The notes under the pieces: generated by a model
Told to the model about the DNA's origin: nothing
Database searches by the model: none
Seen by the model: the letters and a program-made list of their open reading frames with translations, nothing else
Shown: piece after piece, positions 41,841 to 49,574 of the stretch
Numbering within the stretch: the first letter of the stretch is position 1
Layout of the letters: every line of letters starts with the position of its first letter
Made by a program: the position numbers and the translations under genes
Assembly (NCBI GenBank): GCA_015075375.1
Contig: JABTUM010000002.1
Location: forward strand, 1,847,393 to 1,911,392
DNA from: Planctomycetota bacterium
Lineage (GTDB): Bacteria > Planctomycetota > SZUA-567 > H5-PLA8
DNA length: 64,000 bases
Direction of reading: 5' to 3'

Positions 41841-43233
41841 GCCCCTCCACGTCGGCGCCGGCGTGCATCGTCATCAGTCCAAGCAGCAGCAAGCCTACCC
41901 CGTCCACCGCATCGTAGCGATCTTCGCCCGGATGCCCGCGAAACATGCCGTCCAGCAGGAGCACCCGGATCGCTTCGCCGGCCAAGTCTTGCGCCTGTTC
42001 GAGCAACGCCGCATCCTTGAAATGCCGCGACGCGTGCACCAGGAAATGAATCCCGCGCCCGTAGTGCTCGGCGTAGCCGCCCTTCCCGCCGTTCACGGGC
42101 GTTTCGCGCGCCAACTGCGCCGCAAGATTCCGCGCCGCTTCGGCGAAAACGTCTTCGCCGGTCCGAGCATGCAGACGCAGGCACGTCTCGGCAAGCGCGA
42201 ACGGATAATCGTGGGCGGGGAACAGCGGCGCCCAGAAATCCGCAAAGTCTCCCGGCTGATACGCCGTCACCTTCGGGCCCAAACTGGGCGTGCCGTCCGC
42301 TACGTTCACCTTCCCGTAGTAACGTTTCGCACCCGCATCGTATCCGAAGCGCAGCCACGCGCGCACGGCGTCGGCCGCGCACTCCGCAAAAAAGGAATCG
42401 CCCGAATACTCCGACGCGCGCAGGAGCGACCCCGCCCACAGGCCCACTTCGGTCGTACAGACCAGCTTATCCCAGCGCTTCGAGGTTCGGTCGTTTTCCA
42501 TCAAGCCTGTTTCGGGATGCCGAGATTCAAAGCTGAATCGCGCGATTTTACGCGCCAGGTCCAGCAACTCGGGCGCGTCTTCGCGTGCTTGCAGCCATGC
42601 GGCGCTCTCGACCAGAATGCCGCCCGATTCGATAAACGCATGCGACATCTTCCCGTCCGCATGGCGATTGAATCCACCGCTAGTCGCATCGAAGACATGC
42701 CGCGTCACGCACTCTCGAATCTCGCGCGCCGTCGCGCGCGCATCGACCCGGTACAGGACGCCCCACGCTGGGGGAAGCGGACGGCACTCGTGGTATCCGC
42801 CGCTTTCGGTGTCCAGGTCGACCGGGACGGGCGTCTCGCCGCCCTTAAAGGTAAGCGTGCATCCACGCCACGCGTCCCAATAGAAATGGTTACCCCACAG
42901 GAAGACACCGTTTTTAGCGACGCAGTGCCGCAAGAAGTCCCGTACGTACGCGTCGGCGGCCTGCGCGTACTCGTTACGCCCCGTCAACGCGCTGGCGGTG
43001 TGCGCCGCCGCAAGCAGCGGGAGATCCCAGTACAGCGAACACCCGCGCGGCGCGTCGATGTTGCGGTACACGCGCTTCTCGATGCCCGGCGCGTGCGTGT
43101 CGGGCTCGGGATACGTCCGCGTGCGCAGATCCAGGGCGCTCCACCACATCGCCGTCGGATCCGGGCCCACGCGTGCGGGCGCATGAGCCAGCATCCCGTC
43201 CAAATGCGATTTCACCGGCGCCAGGTAATCCAT
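41824..43233 (-). CDS. Unknown alpha/alpha-toroid protein inside the bacillithiol operon
   Basis: The 469-residue cytoplasmic protein has repeated helical pairs with many Trp, Tyr and Gly residues at loop positions (LYWDLPLLAAAHTAS, L-W-G-N-H-F-Y-W-D-A-W-R-G, Y-Q-P-G-D-F-A-D-F-W-A-P-L-F, G-G-K-G-G-Y-A-E-H-Y-G-R-G-I-H), the look of a six-hairpin glycosidase or pectate-lyase-like barrel. There is no signal peptide. I recognise no specific family. It starts four bases after the bshC stop codon and overlaps bshB by 17 bases, so it is an integral part of the operon. A role in making or breaking a bacillithiol derivative, or in a sugar side pathway, is inference. GGGAG precedes the ATG. Confidence 0.65.
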   Translation of the reverse strand: MDYLAPVKSHLDGMLAHAPARVGPDPTAMWWSALDLRTRTYPEPDTHAPGIEKRVYRNIDAPRGCSLYWDLPLLAAAHTASALTGRNEYAQAADAYVRDFLRHCVAKNGVFLWGNHFYWDAWRGCTLTFKGGETPVPVDLDTESGGYHECRPLPPAWGVLYRVDARATAREIRECVTRHVFDATSGGFNRHADGKMSHAFIESGGILVESAAWLQAREDAPELLDLARKIARFSFESRHPETGLMENDRTSKRWDKLVCTTEVGLWAGSLLRASEYSGDSFFAECAADAVRAWLRFGYDAGAKRYYGKVNVADGTPSLGPKVTAYQPGDFADFWAPLFPAHDYPFALAETCLRLHARTGEDVFAEAARNLAAQLARETPVNGGKGGYAEHYGRGIHFLVHASRHFKDAALLEQAQDLAGEAIRVLLLDGMFRGHPGEDRYDAVDGVGLLLLGLMTMHAGADVEGHGFGF

Positions 43234-43237
43234 CGCG

Positions 43238-44824
43238 CTACTCCCGCCCCATCAGGAGATGTTCGAAACTCAACGGTTCCAGCGCTTCCAACAGCTCGCC
43301 TGCCAGACTTGGATCGAACCCCGTGAACTGTGCCGCGCAGAGCGTCCGTTCCTGCGGCCGGCCCAGCGGCTTTGCGCAGGCCGACAGATACTTCAAGCGC
43401 GTCAACCGCGCGCCGTCGCGCTCGGCGAGATTCGCCTTTACCTTCGCGGCTACGCGCTCCAGCTCGCTCGCAATACGCTGCCGAGCCTTCTCGAACAACG
43501 GTTCCAGCCCGCGATCCACCCCACGCACGTCGGCATGGATGCCCTCCAGTTCGGCCAGCATCCGCTTGGAACGCTCGTCCAGGCGAGCACCCAAGGGTCC
43601 GCCGGTCACATGCTTCGCCTGAAGTTCGGCCCAAGGCAGCAGCGCGTCGGCGGCGGGAATCTCGAGCCGCCTCAGTGATTTCGTGGCAACGGCGTCGAGA
43701 ATCGTCGCCGAAGCGCGCGGCACCAGCAGTGGCCAGACGGCGCCGAAATGCGCGTGAAGATCGGGCAACTGGGCCCAATACGCCATCTCGCCCGGACCCA
43801 GCACCGCCGCTGCCACGGGAAACAACGCTTGCTGCAGGACCGGGCGCAAGGCCGCCGCCGCCGAAAAATGCTCGGGATGCGCTTCCAGCCGAGCGTGAAC
43901 GTCCGGACTGCGCGCGTCCTCGGCCGTCAGCTTCACGCGCTTGCCTTGGCGATGCTCAAACAGGAACGGCGCGGGCTCGCCCATGCTTTCGGGTGCGAAC
44001 CCGGGCTCGAAACCGGCGGCGGCCAAGGACGCTCCGGCCGCGCGAACCAGACGGTGCGAAGTCTCGAACTCCGTACAAGCCCGCGCAAACAAGGCGCGGC
44101 CGAGCGGACGCAGCGCCGTCGACTCCGCCACCACCAGTCCCAGCGCCCCAAGCCAGGCGCTCAATAGATGCGCGCACGCTCCGCCCAAACTCCGGGTTCG
44201 ATACGGATCAATCAGCCCCTCCGCCGCGCCCGGCACCAATCGCGTCAGGGCTTCGTGCAAGCCTTCAATCTGCTCGGCAACTCGCACCTCACCCGCCGCG
44301 TGGCCGCGTTGCGCCGCCGGCAGTTCCACGCGCAAACGCTCCACGTCCCCGCTCGCGCCCAGGAAGTATGCGTGATCGACTTCGCCAAGATCGTGATCGT
44401 CGCTGGCGACCCAGAACACAGGCACGAACCGGCGCGACGACCCGAAGCGGTCCTCCAGTTCGCGCGCCCAACGTATGGCGCTGAGCGCCTTCAGGACCGT
44501 AAAGAGCGGCCCTCCGAACAACCCCGCCTGCTGGCCGGTAATCACGGCATAGGTTTGAGGTTCGGCCAGTTTCGCGGCGTTCGCGCGCGCCGCTTCGGGC
44601 GCGCCGTGGCGAGCGCACTCGGCGTGCAGAACCAATGCCAGTTCCGCATGCGGATACGCGTGCGCGTCGACCGCGTCGAGCACCGAGCGGATATCGGCGT
44701 CGAATCGTGGATCGCGGCGGAAGAAGGGGCGTACCCGGTCGAAGTCGTCTGCCCATGCGCTCATCATCGGGCCGCCAAAACCGGCGGCGGCGTACGGCAG
44801 GCGGGCGAGGATCGTAGGCGGCAT
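43238..44824 (-). CDS. bshC: Bacillithiol synthase, cysteine-adding enzyme (step 3)
   Basis: BshC joins cysteine to GlcN-malate. The protein (528 residues from the ATG at 44824) is recognised by Y-A-V-I-T-G-Q-Q-A-G-L-F-G-G-P-L, V-P-V-F-W-V-A-S-D-D-H-D-L-G-E-V-D-H and the C-terminal coiled-coil region of BshC (around 410-460). The start is uncertain: the ATG has no clear ribosome site, a GCGAAC-N6-GTTCGC dyad lies just upstream, and a TTG start at 44869 is also in frame. It is the first gene of the operon bshC-unknown-bshB-bshA and is divergent from the ftsQ-like gene. Confidence 0.92.
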   Translation of the reverse strand: MPPTILARLPYAAAGFGGPMMSAWADDFDRVRPFFRRDPRFDADIRSVLDAVDAHAYPHAELALVLHAECARHGAPEAARANAAKLAEPQTYAVITGQQAGLFGGPLFTVLKALSAIRWARELEDRFGSSRRFVPVFWVASDDHDLGEVDHAYFLGASGDVERLRVELPAAQRGHAAGEVRVAEQIEGLHEALTRLVPGAAEGLIDPYRTRSLGGACAHLLSAWLGALGLVVAESTALRPLGRALFARACTEFETSHRLVRAAGASLAAAGFEPGFAPESMGEPAPFLFEHRQGKRVKLTAEDARSPDVHARLEAHPEHFSAAAALRPVLQQALFPVAAAVLGPGEMAYWAQLPDLHAHFGAVWPLLVPRASATILDAVATKSLRRLEIPAADALLPWAELQAKHVTGGPLGARLDERSKRMLAELEGIHADVRGVDRGLEPLFEKARQRIASELERVAAKVKANLAERDGARLTRLKYLSACAKPLGRPQERTLCAAQFTGFDPSLAGELLEALEPLSFEHLLMGRE

Positions 44825-44830
44825 GGGTGA

Positions 44831-44848
44831 GCGAACAGCGTCGTTCGC
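44831..44848. repeat. Inverted repeat in front of bshC
   Basis: GCGAAC (44831-44836) and GTTCGC (44843-44848) form a perfect six-base dyad with a six-base centre, seven bases upstream of the bshC start codon. It lies at the place of the ribosome site and could be an operator or a leader hairpin that limits translation. Confidence 0.4.
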
Positions 44849-44996
44849 GGACCTCCAAGGTACCCTCAAAACCGTGCTCCGGAAAGCGGAAGTGCCGCGC
44901 CCGCGGCGGCTTGGAGCGAAAGAGCTTCAGTTCCACCGTACGGCAGCCGAAAAGAAATAACGACGTGCCATTTCCGGCGTTCGAAGGGGGGACGGT

Positions 44997-45926
44997 ATGC
45001 CACGCGCCAAAGCGGGCGATAAAAAGAAAGCCACTCGCGTCATTCAAGGTCCGTCCGCGCCGAACTTTGCGCGTTCATTGGGCGAGGCCTTGGGCCGCGC
45101 CATCCGTCCTACGCTGCCGCTGCTGGCCTTGGCCGTCCTTTACGCCGGAGCCGCCTACCTATTGTGGTTGCCCACCAAGCAGGACGCGCAGGCGCTGCTC
45201 ACCAAGGAACGCTTGCAGCAGCCCATCCTGAAAGCCGACTCGCGCCCTGTCTGGCTGCCGCTCGAAGAAGCACGCGTTCTGGTTCAGGTTCCGCTGGCCC
45301 TGGAAGGCCGTTCGGTCTTCGAACCCGGCCTCGCGCGCGAACTGGGCCGACTGTACGAAGCCAATCCCTGGATCGCTCGCGTAGGTTCGGTAAAGGTGCG
45401 CTATCCGGCTGCCTTGCAGGTCGAGGACTGGACCCTTCGCTCGCCTTTCGCGCGCGTCGAACTGGCGGGCGGATACGCCGTCGTCGATCGCACCGGCCAC
45501 GTGCTTCCCATGCGGGCCGGCGACCTGGCCGTCCAAGAAGATCCGGCAGGTGAGACCGGTCGCCTGCGCCTGCCTTCGATCACCGGACTTAATCTAGTGC
45601 CGCAGCCTGCCGGCCAGCCGCTGGGCGGTAGCGAGCTTCAGGAAGGGCTGGACCTCCTCGAAACCGTCCGCGGCGTGCTGGGACGGTTGCCAGGCGATCG
45701 GCAAGCCACGCGCTTCGTACGCGAGGCTCAGGGCCGCTGGCGCATCTGGATGGACAGCGGGGCCATCGTTGAGTGGGGTTACGCCGCCGAGGAGCGCCGT
45801 CCCGAAGGCGAACCGAGTCATCGCGAGAAGGCGGAACTGCTCTACAACCGGCTCTTCGAGTGGGATCGCCTGCCGGTGCGTTACATCAAGCTCGACCAGC
45901 CGCGCGCGCCGGTGATGCCGCGGTAA
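44997..45926 (+). CDS. FtsQ/DivIB-like division protein
   Basis: The 309-residue protein has a basic cytoplasmic N-terminus, a single membrane helix (about 38-58) and a periplasmic domain. In it L-A-R-E-L-G-R-L-Y-E-A-N-P-W-I-A-R-V and the strand pair V-K-V-R-Y-P-A-A-L-Q-V, Y-A-V-V-D-R-T-G-H-V-L-P resemble the POTRA-beta arrangement of FtsQ (L..V..V..V....P..L.V, then V-D..G.V). Identification rests on this topology and on the position directly before the ftsA-like gene, as in classic dcw clusters; the sequence is diverged. AAGGGGGG lies before the ATG. FtsQ would bridge early and late divisome proteins. Confidence 0.75.
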   Translation: MPRAKAGDKKKATRVIQGPSAPNFARSLGEALGRAIRPTLPLLALAVLYAGAAYLLWLPTKQDAQALLTKERLQQPILKADSRPVWLPLEEARVLVQVPLALEGRSVFEPGLARELGRLYEANPWIARVGSVKVRYPAALQVEDWTLRSPFARVELAGGYAVVDRTGHVLPMRAGDLAVQEDPAGETGRLRLPSITGLNLVPQPAGQPLGGSELQEGLDLLETVRGVLGRLPGDRQATRFVREAQGRWRIWMDSGAIVEWGYAAEERRPEGEPSHREKAELLYNRLFEWDRLPVRYIKLDQPRAPVMPR

Positions 45927-45956
45927 GAGAACCCCTACCCTGAGGATCGTGCCGCC

Positions 45957-47273
45957 ATGCTTCATGCTTCCGCCGAAGGAACCGCCGCACCCATAAGCCG
46001 CCACGGCGGTGAAGCCATCGTGGTGCTGGAAGTAGGCAGTTCCCGCGTGGCCTGCGCGCTGGCCGAAGCCGATATCGGCAAGCCGCGCCTGTTGGCGGTG
46101 GAAGCCGTCGCCAGCTACGGCCTTCGCGGCGGCGAAGTGATCGACCTCGAACGCGCCGCCGAATCGATCCGCATCGTCGTCCAGGCCGTGGCCGACCGCG
46201 CCGAGGCCGATGTGCGCAGCGTCGTGGTCGGCTGCAGCGGCGAAGTGCGCATGAGCCTCACGCAAGGCACGCTGCCGCTGGGCGGCGAGTGTCCGGCCGT
46301 CACCGAATCGCACGTCGAACGCCTGCGCAAGAGCCTGCACCCGGAAGGCGGCCGCTCTCGGCGCCTGATTCATCGCTTCGACGGTCCGTACCGCGTGGGC
46401 GAATTGGCCGGCATCGAACGCCCGGTAGGATTGTGCGGACCCACGTTGACGATGGCCAGCAGCTTCCTGACGGTTCCTTCCGACCGCCTAGAGAATCTGC
46501 TGCGCGCCGTGCGCGCGGCGGGCGTCGAGATCGAGAACGTGGCCGTCGAACCGCTCGCCGCAAGTTACGGCGCGCTCTCCGACGACGAACGCGGTCTGGG
46601 CGCGGCGGTACTCGACTTTGCCGGCGGAGGATTCCGCGGCGCGCTCTGGGAAGGCGGCCGGCTACGCCAACTCTGCGCCATCGGTCAGGATTCGGCTCAA
46701 GGCGGTGGCGTGCAGGCCGGGCTCGCGGGCCTGGAAGCGGTAGTGTCCGGTGTCGCCCGGCATTTCCGCATCGCGCCCACGACGGCCCGCGGTTTGATTC
46801 GCGCCCACGGCGCCGTAGGCGACGCCGCGCCGTTGCCGGATGCCGCGCCGATCGAAGTACCGGCCGTCGACGAACTCGCACGGATTCGCATCGCGCCCTT
46901 CGAACTGGCCAAAGTGCTGGAAGCGCATCTCGTACCGGTCTTGACCGCGCTACGCGAAGGTCTGGGCGGCTTTTCTCGCCACCATGCCGCGGGGGTGGTC
47001 TTGGTCGGACAAGGTGCGGCGCTGCGCGGACTGCCCGATTGCGTCTCGCGGGTCTTCGGCGGCGCGCCGGTGCGCCAAGGCATCCCGCGCTGGGAACCCG
47101 CCGTGGCGGAATCCGTCGGACTGCCGGTGGAACTCGACGGACCGGGCGGCTGCGGACTCTGCGGCCTCATCGTGTACGGCCATCAGGCGCGCGCGCGGTA
47201 CCGCGAAGCGCGCGGGGAGACTTGGTGGACCCGGCTCAACGCCGGACTGAAGCGCGTAGCCGCCTCGCTGTGA
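45957..47273 (+). CDS. ftsA: FtsA-like actin-family protein
   Basis: The 438-residue protein follows FtsA over its whole length: phosphate-1 region V-V-L-E-V-G-S-S-R-V-A (22-32), L-R-G-G-E-V-I-D-L-E, H-R-F-D/V-x-Y type strand, P-V-G-L-C-G near 157, A-V-E-P-L-A-A-S-Y-G-A-L-S-D-D-E-R, phosphate-2 L-D-F-A-G-G-G-F (219-226, normally D-I-G-G-G-T) and adenosine motif V-L-V-G-Q-G-A-A (348-355, normally V-L-T-G-G-A-A). The last ~19 residues (W-W-T-R-L-N-A-G-L-K-R-V) form an amphipathic helix like the FtsA membrane-targeting sequence. Changes in the ATP motifs suggest weakened nucleotide binding. It lies 30 bases after the ftsQ-like gene. Confidence 0.85.
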   Translation: MLHASAEGTAAPISRHGGEAIVVLEVGSSRVACALAEADIGKPRLLAVEAVASYGLRGGEVIDLERAAESIRIVVQAVADRAEADVRSVVVGCSGEVRMSLTQGTLPLGGECPAVTESHVERLRKSLHPEGGRSRRLIHRFDGPYRVGELAGIERPVGLCGPTLTMASSFLTVPSDRLENLLRAVRAAGVEIENVAVEPLAASYGALSDDERGLGAAVLDFAGGGFRGALWEGGRLRQLCAIGQDSAQGGGVQAGLAGLEAVVSGVARHFRIAPTTARGLIRAHGAVGDAAPLPDAAPIEVPAVDELARIRIAPFELAKVLEAHLVPVLTALREGLGGFSRHHAAGVVLVGQGAALRGLPDCVSRVFGGAPVRQGIPRWEPAVAESVGLPVELDGPGGCGLCGLIVYGHQARARYREARGETWWTRLNAGLKRVAASL

Positions 47274-47314
47274 GGCGTCACGAAGCAGCCCTATCCAACC
47301 GGGAAACGCTCGCC

Positions 47315-48271
47315 GTGTCCGAAACCCTCTTCGCATTCCCCTACGCGCCGTGCCTCGCCGTCGGGATTGGCGAACGCGGCGGGCGCGCCGCGGCCGCCGG
47401 CCGATTGGACGGCTTCGGCGAAGGCATGGTCTGGGCCGCCTGCGACGCCCAACCCGCGCGGCTGCTCTCCACCGGACTGGAACGCAAACTTTTGCTCGAA
47501 ATCCCTGCCTCGGCCACCTCCGCCGATCTGCGCCCCACGCTCAACGAACGTCACTCCGAAGAACTCGATCAATGGGCCGCGCATCACGAAGTCGCCGTCT
47601 TGCTGGGCGCTTACGGCGAGCCGGCCGCAGCGCTCATGGCGCCGCTGGCCGAAGCGCTCCGAGCGCGTGGCGTATTCGTATGGAGCCTGGGGTTGCCCGC
47701 CCTGCCCTTCGAGGACGCCGCCTACACCGCCCGTGCCGAACAGACGGAAGCCGACCTGCTTACGGCAGCCGACGTTTCGATCGCCATCGAACCTCAATCC
47801 GTCCTCGCGCCGCTGGGCCCGAATCCGTTGCTGGCGCAAGCGTACGCCGCTGCCGAAGCGGCGCTGCTCGGAGCTGCACAAGCGCTGCTGGGAGCTTGGG
47901 TCGGCGGCGTGGATGGACCCGCGCCGGCGGCCTCCGACTGGCGCGAAATCCTGCGCGGACGCGGGCCGATCCGGGCGCGTTGGGGTTCGGCGAACGGTCC
48001 CGACGCCCCCTCAGAAGCCTGCGACACAGCGCTGGAAGGATCCCTAGAGCAGGATAGCGGCGATACTCGCGCGGCTCTGCTGGTCTGCGGGCGTGAGCTT
48101 ACGCTCGGCGAGGTGGCGCTGCTCGGTTCACGCTTGGGCGGCGAAGGCGCCGCCGGACCCGTACGCCTCGCGCTGGGGCTCGAAACCACCCTCGCCTCGG
48201 AAGCCCGCTGCCTGATCCTTGCCCGAGCCGCCCTGAGCCAGAACGTAGTCTCCCTTGCCGCTGGCCGTTAG
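47315..48271 (+). CDS. Degenerate FtsZ-like protein in the ftsZ position
   Basis: The 318-residue product is not obviously of any family, but it can be aligned with the FtsZ core end to end: C-L-A-V-G-I-G-E-R-G-G-R-A (13-25) with I-K-V-I-G-V-G-G-G-G-G-N-A; V-W-A-A-C-D-A-Q-P-A-R-L-L (39-51) with F-I-A-V-N-T-D-A-Q-A-L-L; V-A-V-L-L-G-A-Y-G-E-P-A-A (93-105) at the GGGTGTG site; L-P-F-E (129-133) with P-F-x-F-E; D-W-R-E-I-L (208-213) at the end of the T7 loop; L-T-L-G-E-V (262-267) with L-S-L-F-E-V. GTP signature and NxDxxD residues are mostly lost. Start: GTG 47315 (GGGAAA upstream) or GTG 47270, which overlaps the ftsA stop as GTGA. Remote homology, read by eye. Confidence 0.7.
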   Translation: MSETLFAFPYAPCLAVGIGERGGRAAAAGRLDGFGEGMVWAACDAQPARLLSTGLERKLLLEIPASATSADLRPTLNERHSEELDQWAAHHEVAVLLGAYGEPAAALMAPLAEALRARGVFVWSLGLPALPFEDAAYTARAEQTEADLLTAADVSIAIEPQSVLAPLGPNPLLAQAYAAAEAALLGAAQALLGAWVGGVDGPAPAASDWREILRGRGPIRARWGSANGPDAPSEACDTALEGSLEQDSGDTRAALLVCGRELTLGEVALLGSRLGGEGAAGPVRLALGLETTLASEARCLILARAALSQNVVSLAAGR

Positions 48272-48284
48272 TCCCGCCTACAAT
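48255..48284 (+). promoter_or_regulatory. Sigma-70-like promoter of the HtrA gene
   Basis: TTGCCG (48255-48260) and TACAAT (48279-48284) are separated by 18 bases. The -35 box lies in the last codons of the FtsZ-like gene. Transcription would start near 48291, about 80 bases before the HtrA ATG. Confidence 0.6.
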
Positions 48285-48371
48285 ACCCTTTAGAGCGGTC
48301 CCTGAGCCCATTGAAGGTTGCGCGGCCCGCGCCGTCTAGCAGCACGAGGGGTGCTAACAAGGGAGTCATTC

Positions 48372-49544
48372 ATGCCAAGTCCAAATCGCGCCGGATCTTA
48401 CGCCGTAACCATGGGCATCGTATTGGGCGTCGTGCTGGGGGTTGTGCTCTCCAAGGTCATGGACGGCCCCGCCCCGGCGGTCGCCGGCGGCAGCGATGAA
48501 AACGGGAAACGCCAATTTACGGCACAAGCCGAAACCTTCCGCTCGGCCGCGGCCACCATCGCGCCTTCGGTGGTCGCCATCACGACCATGAAGAAAGTAC
48601 CGGTCGTTGAAGGCTATACGGTCGAGCAGAAGCGCGACATCTTCGGCTTCCAGCACTACTATCGCCGGCCTAAATTGAAAGAAGGCTGGAGCATCGCCGG
48701 GATCGGTTCGGGCTTCGTCCTTGACGCCGAAAAAGGGTTCATCCTGACCAACAACCATGTGGTCCAGGACGGTGAAGGCTGGGTGGTTCGGCTCGGCGAC
48801 AAACGCGAATTGAACGCCGAACTCGTGGGTCGCGATTCGCAGACCGACATCGCCGTGCTGAAGGTCGATCCCAAAGACCTCGCACCCGCCAAGCTGGGCG
48901 ACAGCGATAAGATCGAAGTCGGCGATTGGGTCCTGGCGGCCGGCAATCCTTTCGGCCTGCTCGAACAGACCATTACCTCCGGCATCGTCAGCGCCAAAGG
49001 CCGCCGCGGCCTGGGCATCAGCAACTACGAAGATTTCATCCAGACCGACGCCGCAATCAACCAGGGCAACAGCGGCGGACCGCTCGTGAATTTGAACGGC
49101 GAAGTGGTGGGTGTGAACACGGCGATCTACTCCCGCACCGGCGGCTACCAAGGCATCGGGTTCGCCATCCCGATCAATCAGGCGCGCAAGGTCGCCGAAA
49201 AGCTGATCGCGTACGGCAAGGTTCAGCGCGGCTGGCTGGGCGTCAAACTGGAAACCATTCCCGAACGCCTGGCGCAGAAGGTAGGCGTTGCCGGAGGAAT
49301 GCTGGTGCGCGGCGTTTTCCTAAACGGCCCGGCGCACCAGAGCGGTCTGCAGCCCGACGATATCATCGTACAAGCCAACGGGCATCCCGTGGCCGGCGCC
49401 GACGACTTCCGCGAGCACGTCGCCGATCTCATCCCCGGCAGTGACGTGAAGTTCGAAATCCAGCGCCTCACCCGCCAAGGCTACACGCGCAAGGAAGTCA
49501 GCGTGAAGCTCGGCGAACAGCCCGAGAATCCGCCGGAAGAATGA
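48372..49544 (+). CDS. HtrA/DegP-type serine protease, membrane-anchored
   Basis: The 390-residue protein (ATG 48372, AAGGGAG upstream) has an N-terminal signal anchor (about 9-29), a trypsin-like domain with the catalytic triad His129 (T-N-N-H-V-V), Asp159 (Q-T-D-I-A-V-L) and Ser234 (Q-G-N-S-G-G-P-L), and one C-terminal PDZ domain (about 285-380, with G-L-Q-P-D-D-I-I-V-Q-A-N-G). One PDZ and an uncleaved anchor point to the DegS/HhoA type. It acts in the periplasm on misfolded or signal proteins. It follows the FtsZ-like gene but has its own promoter, so co-expression with division genes is not implied. Confidence 0.93.
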   Translation: MPSPNRAGSYAVTMGIVLGVVLGVVLSKVMDGPAPAVAGGSDENGKRQFTAQAETFRSAAATIAPSVVAITTMKKVPVVEGYTVEQKRDIFGFQHYYRRPKLKEGWSIAGIGSGFVLDAEKGFILTNNHVVQDGEGWVVRLGDKRELNAELVGRDSQTDIAVLKVDPKDLAPAKLGDSDKIEVGDWVLAAGNPFGLLEQTITSGIVSAKGRRGLGISNYEDFIQTDAAINQGNSGGPLVNLNGEVVGVNTAIYSRTGGYQGIGFAIPINQARKVAEKLIAYGKVQRGWLGVKLETIPERLAQKVGVAGGMLVRGVFLNGPAHQSGLQPDDIIVQANGHPVAGADDFREHVADLIPGSDVKFEIQRLTRQGYTRKEVSVKLGEQPENPPEE

Positions 49545-49574
49545 CGCTTTGGACGGCCCTGGACGGGCAGCGCA

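Noticed and set aside
46289..47269. N-terminal extension of the FtsZ-like frame overlapping ftsA
   Set aside because: The extra codons are an Arg-rich out-of-frame reading of ftsA; FtsZ-like sequence starts after the GTG at 47315.
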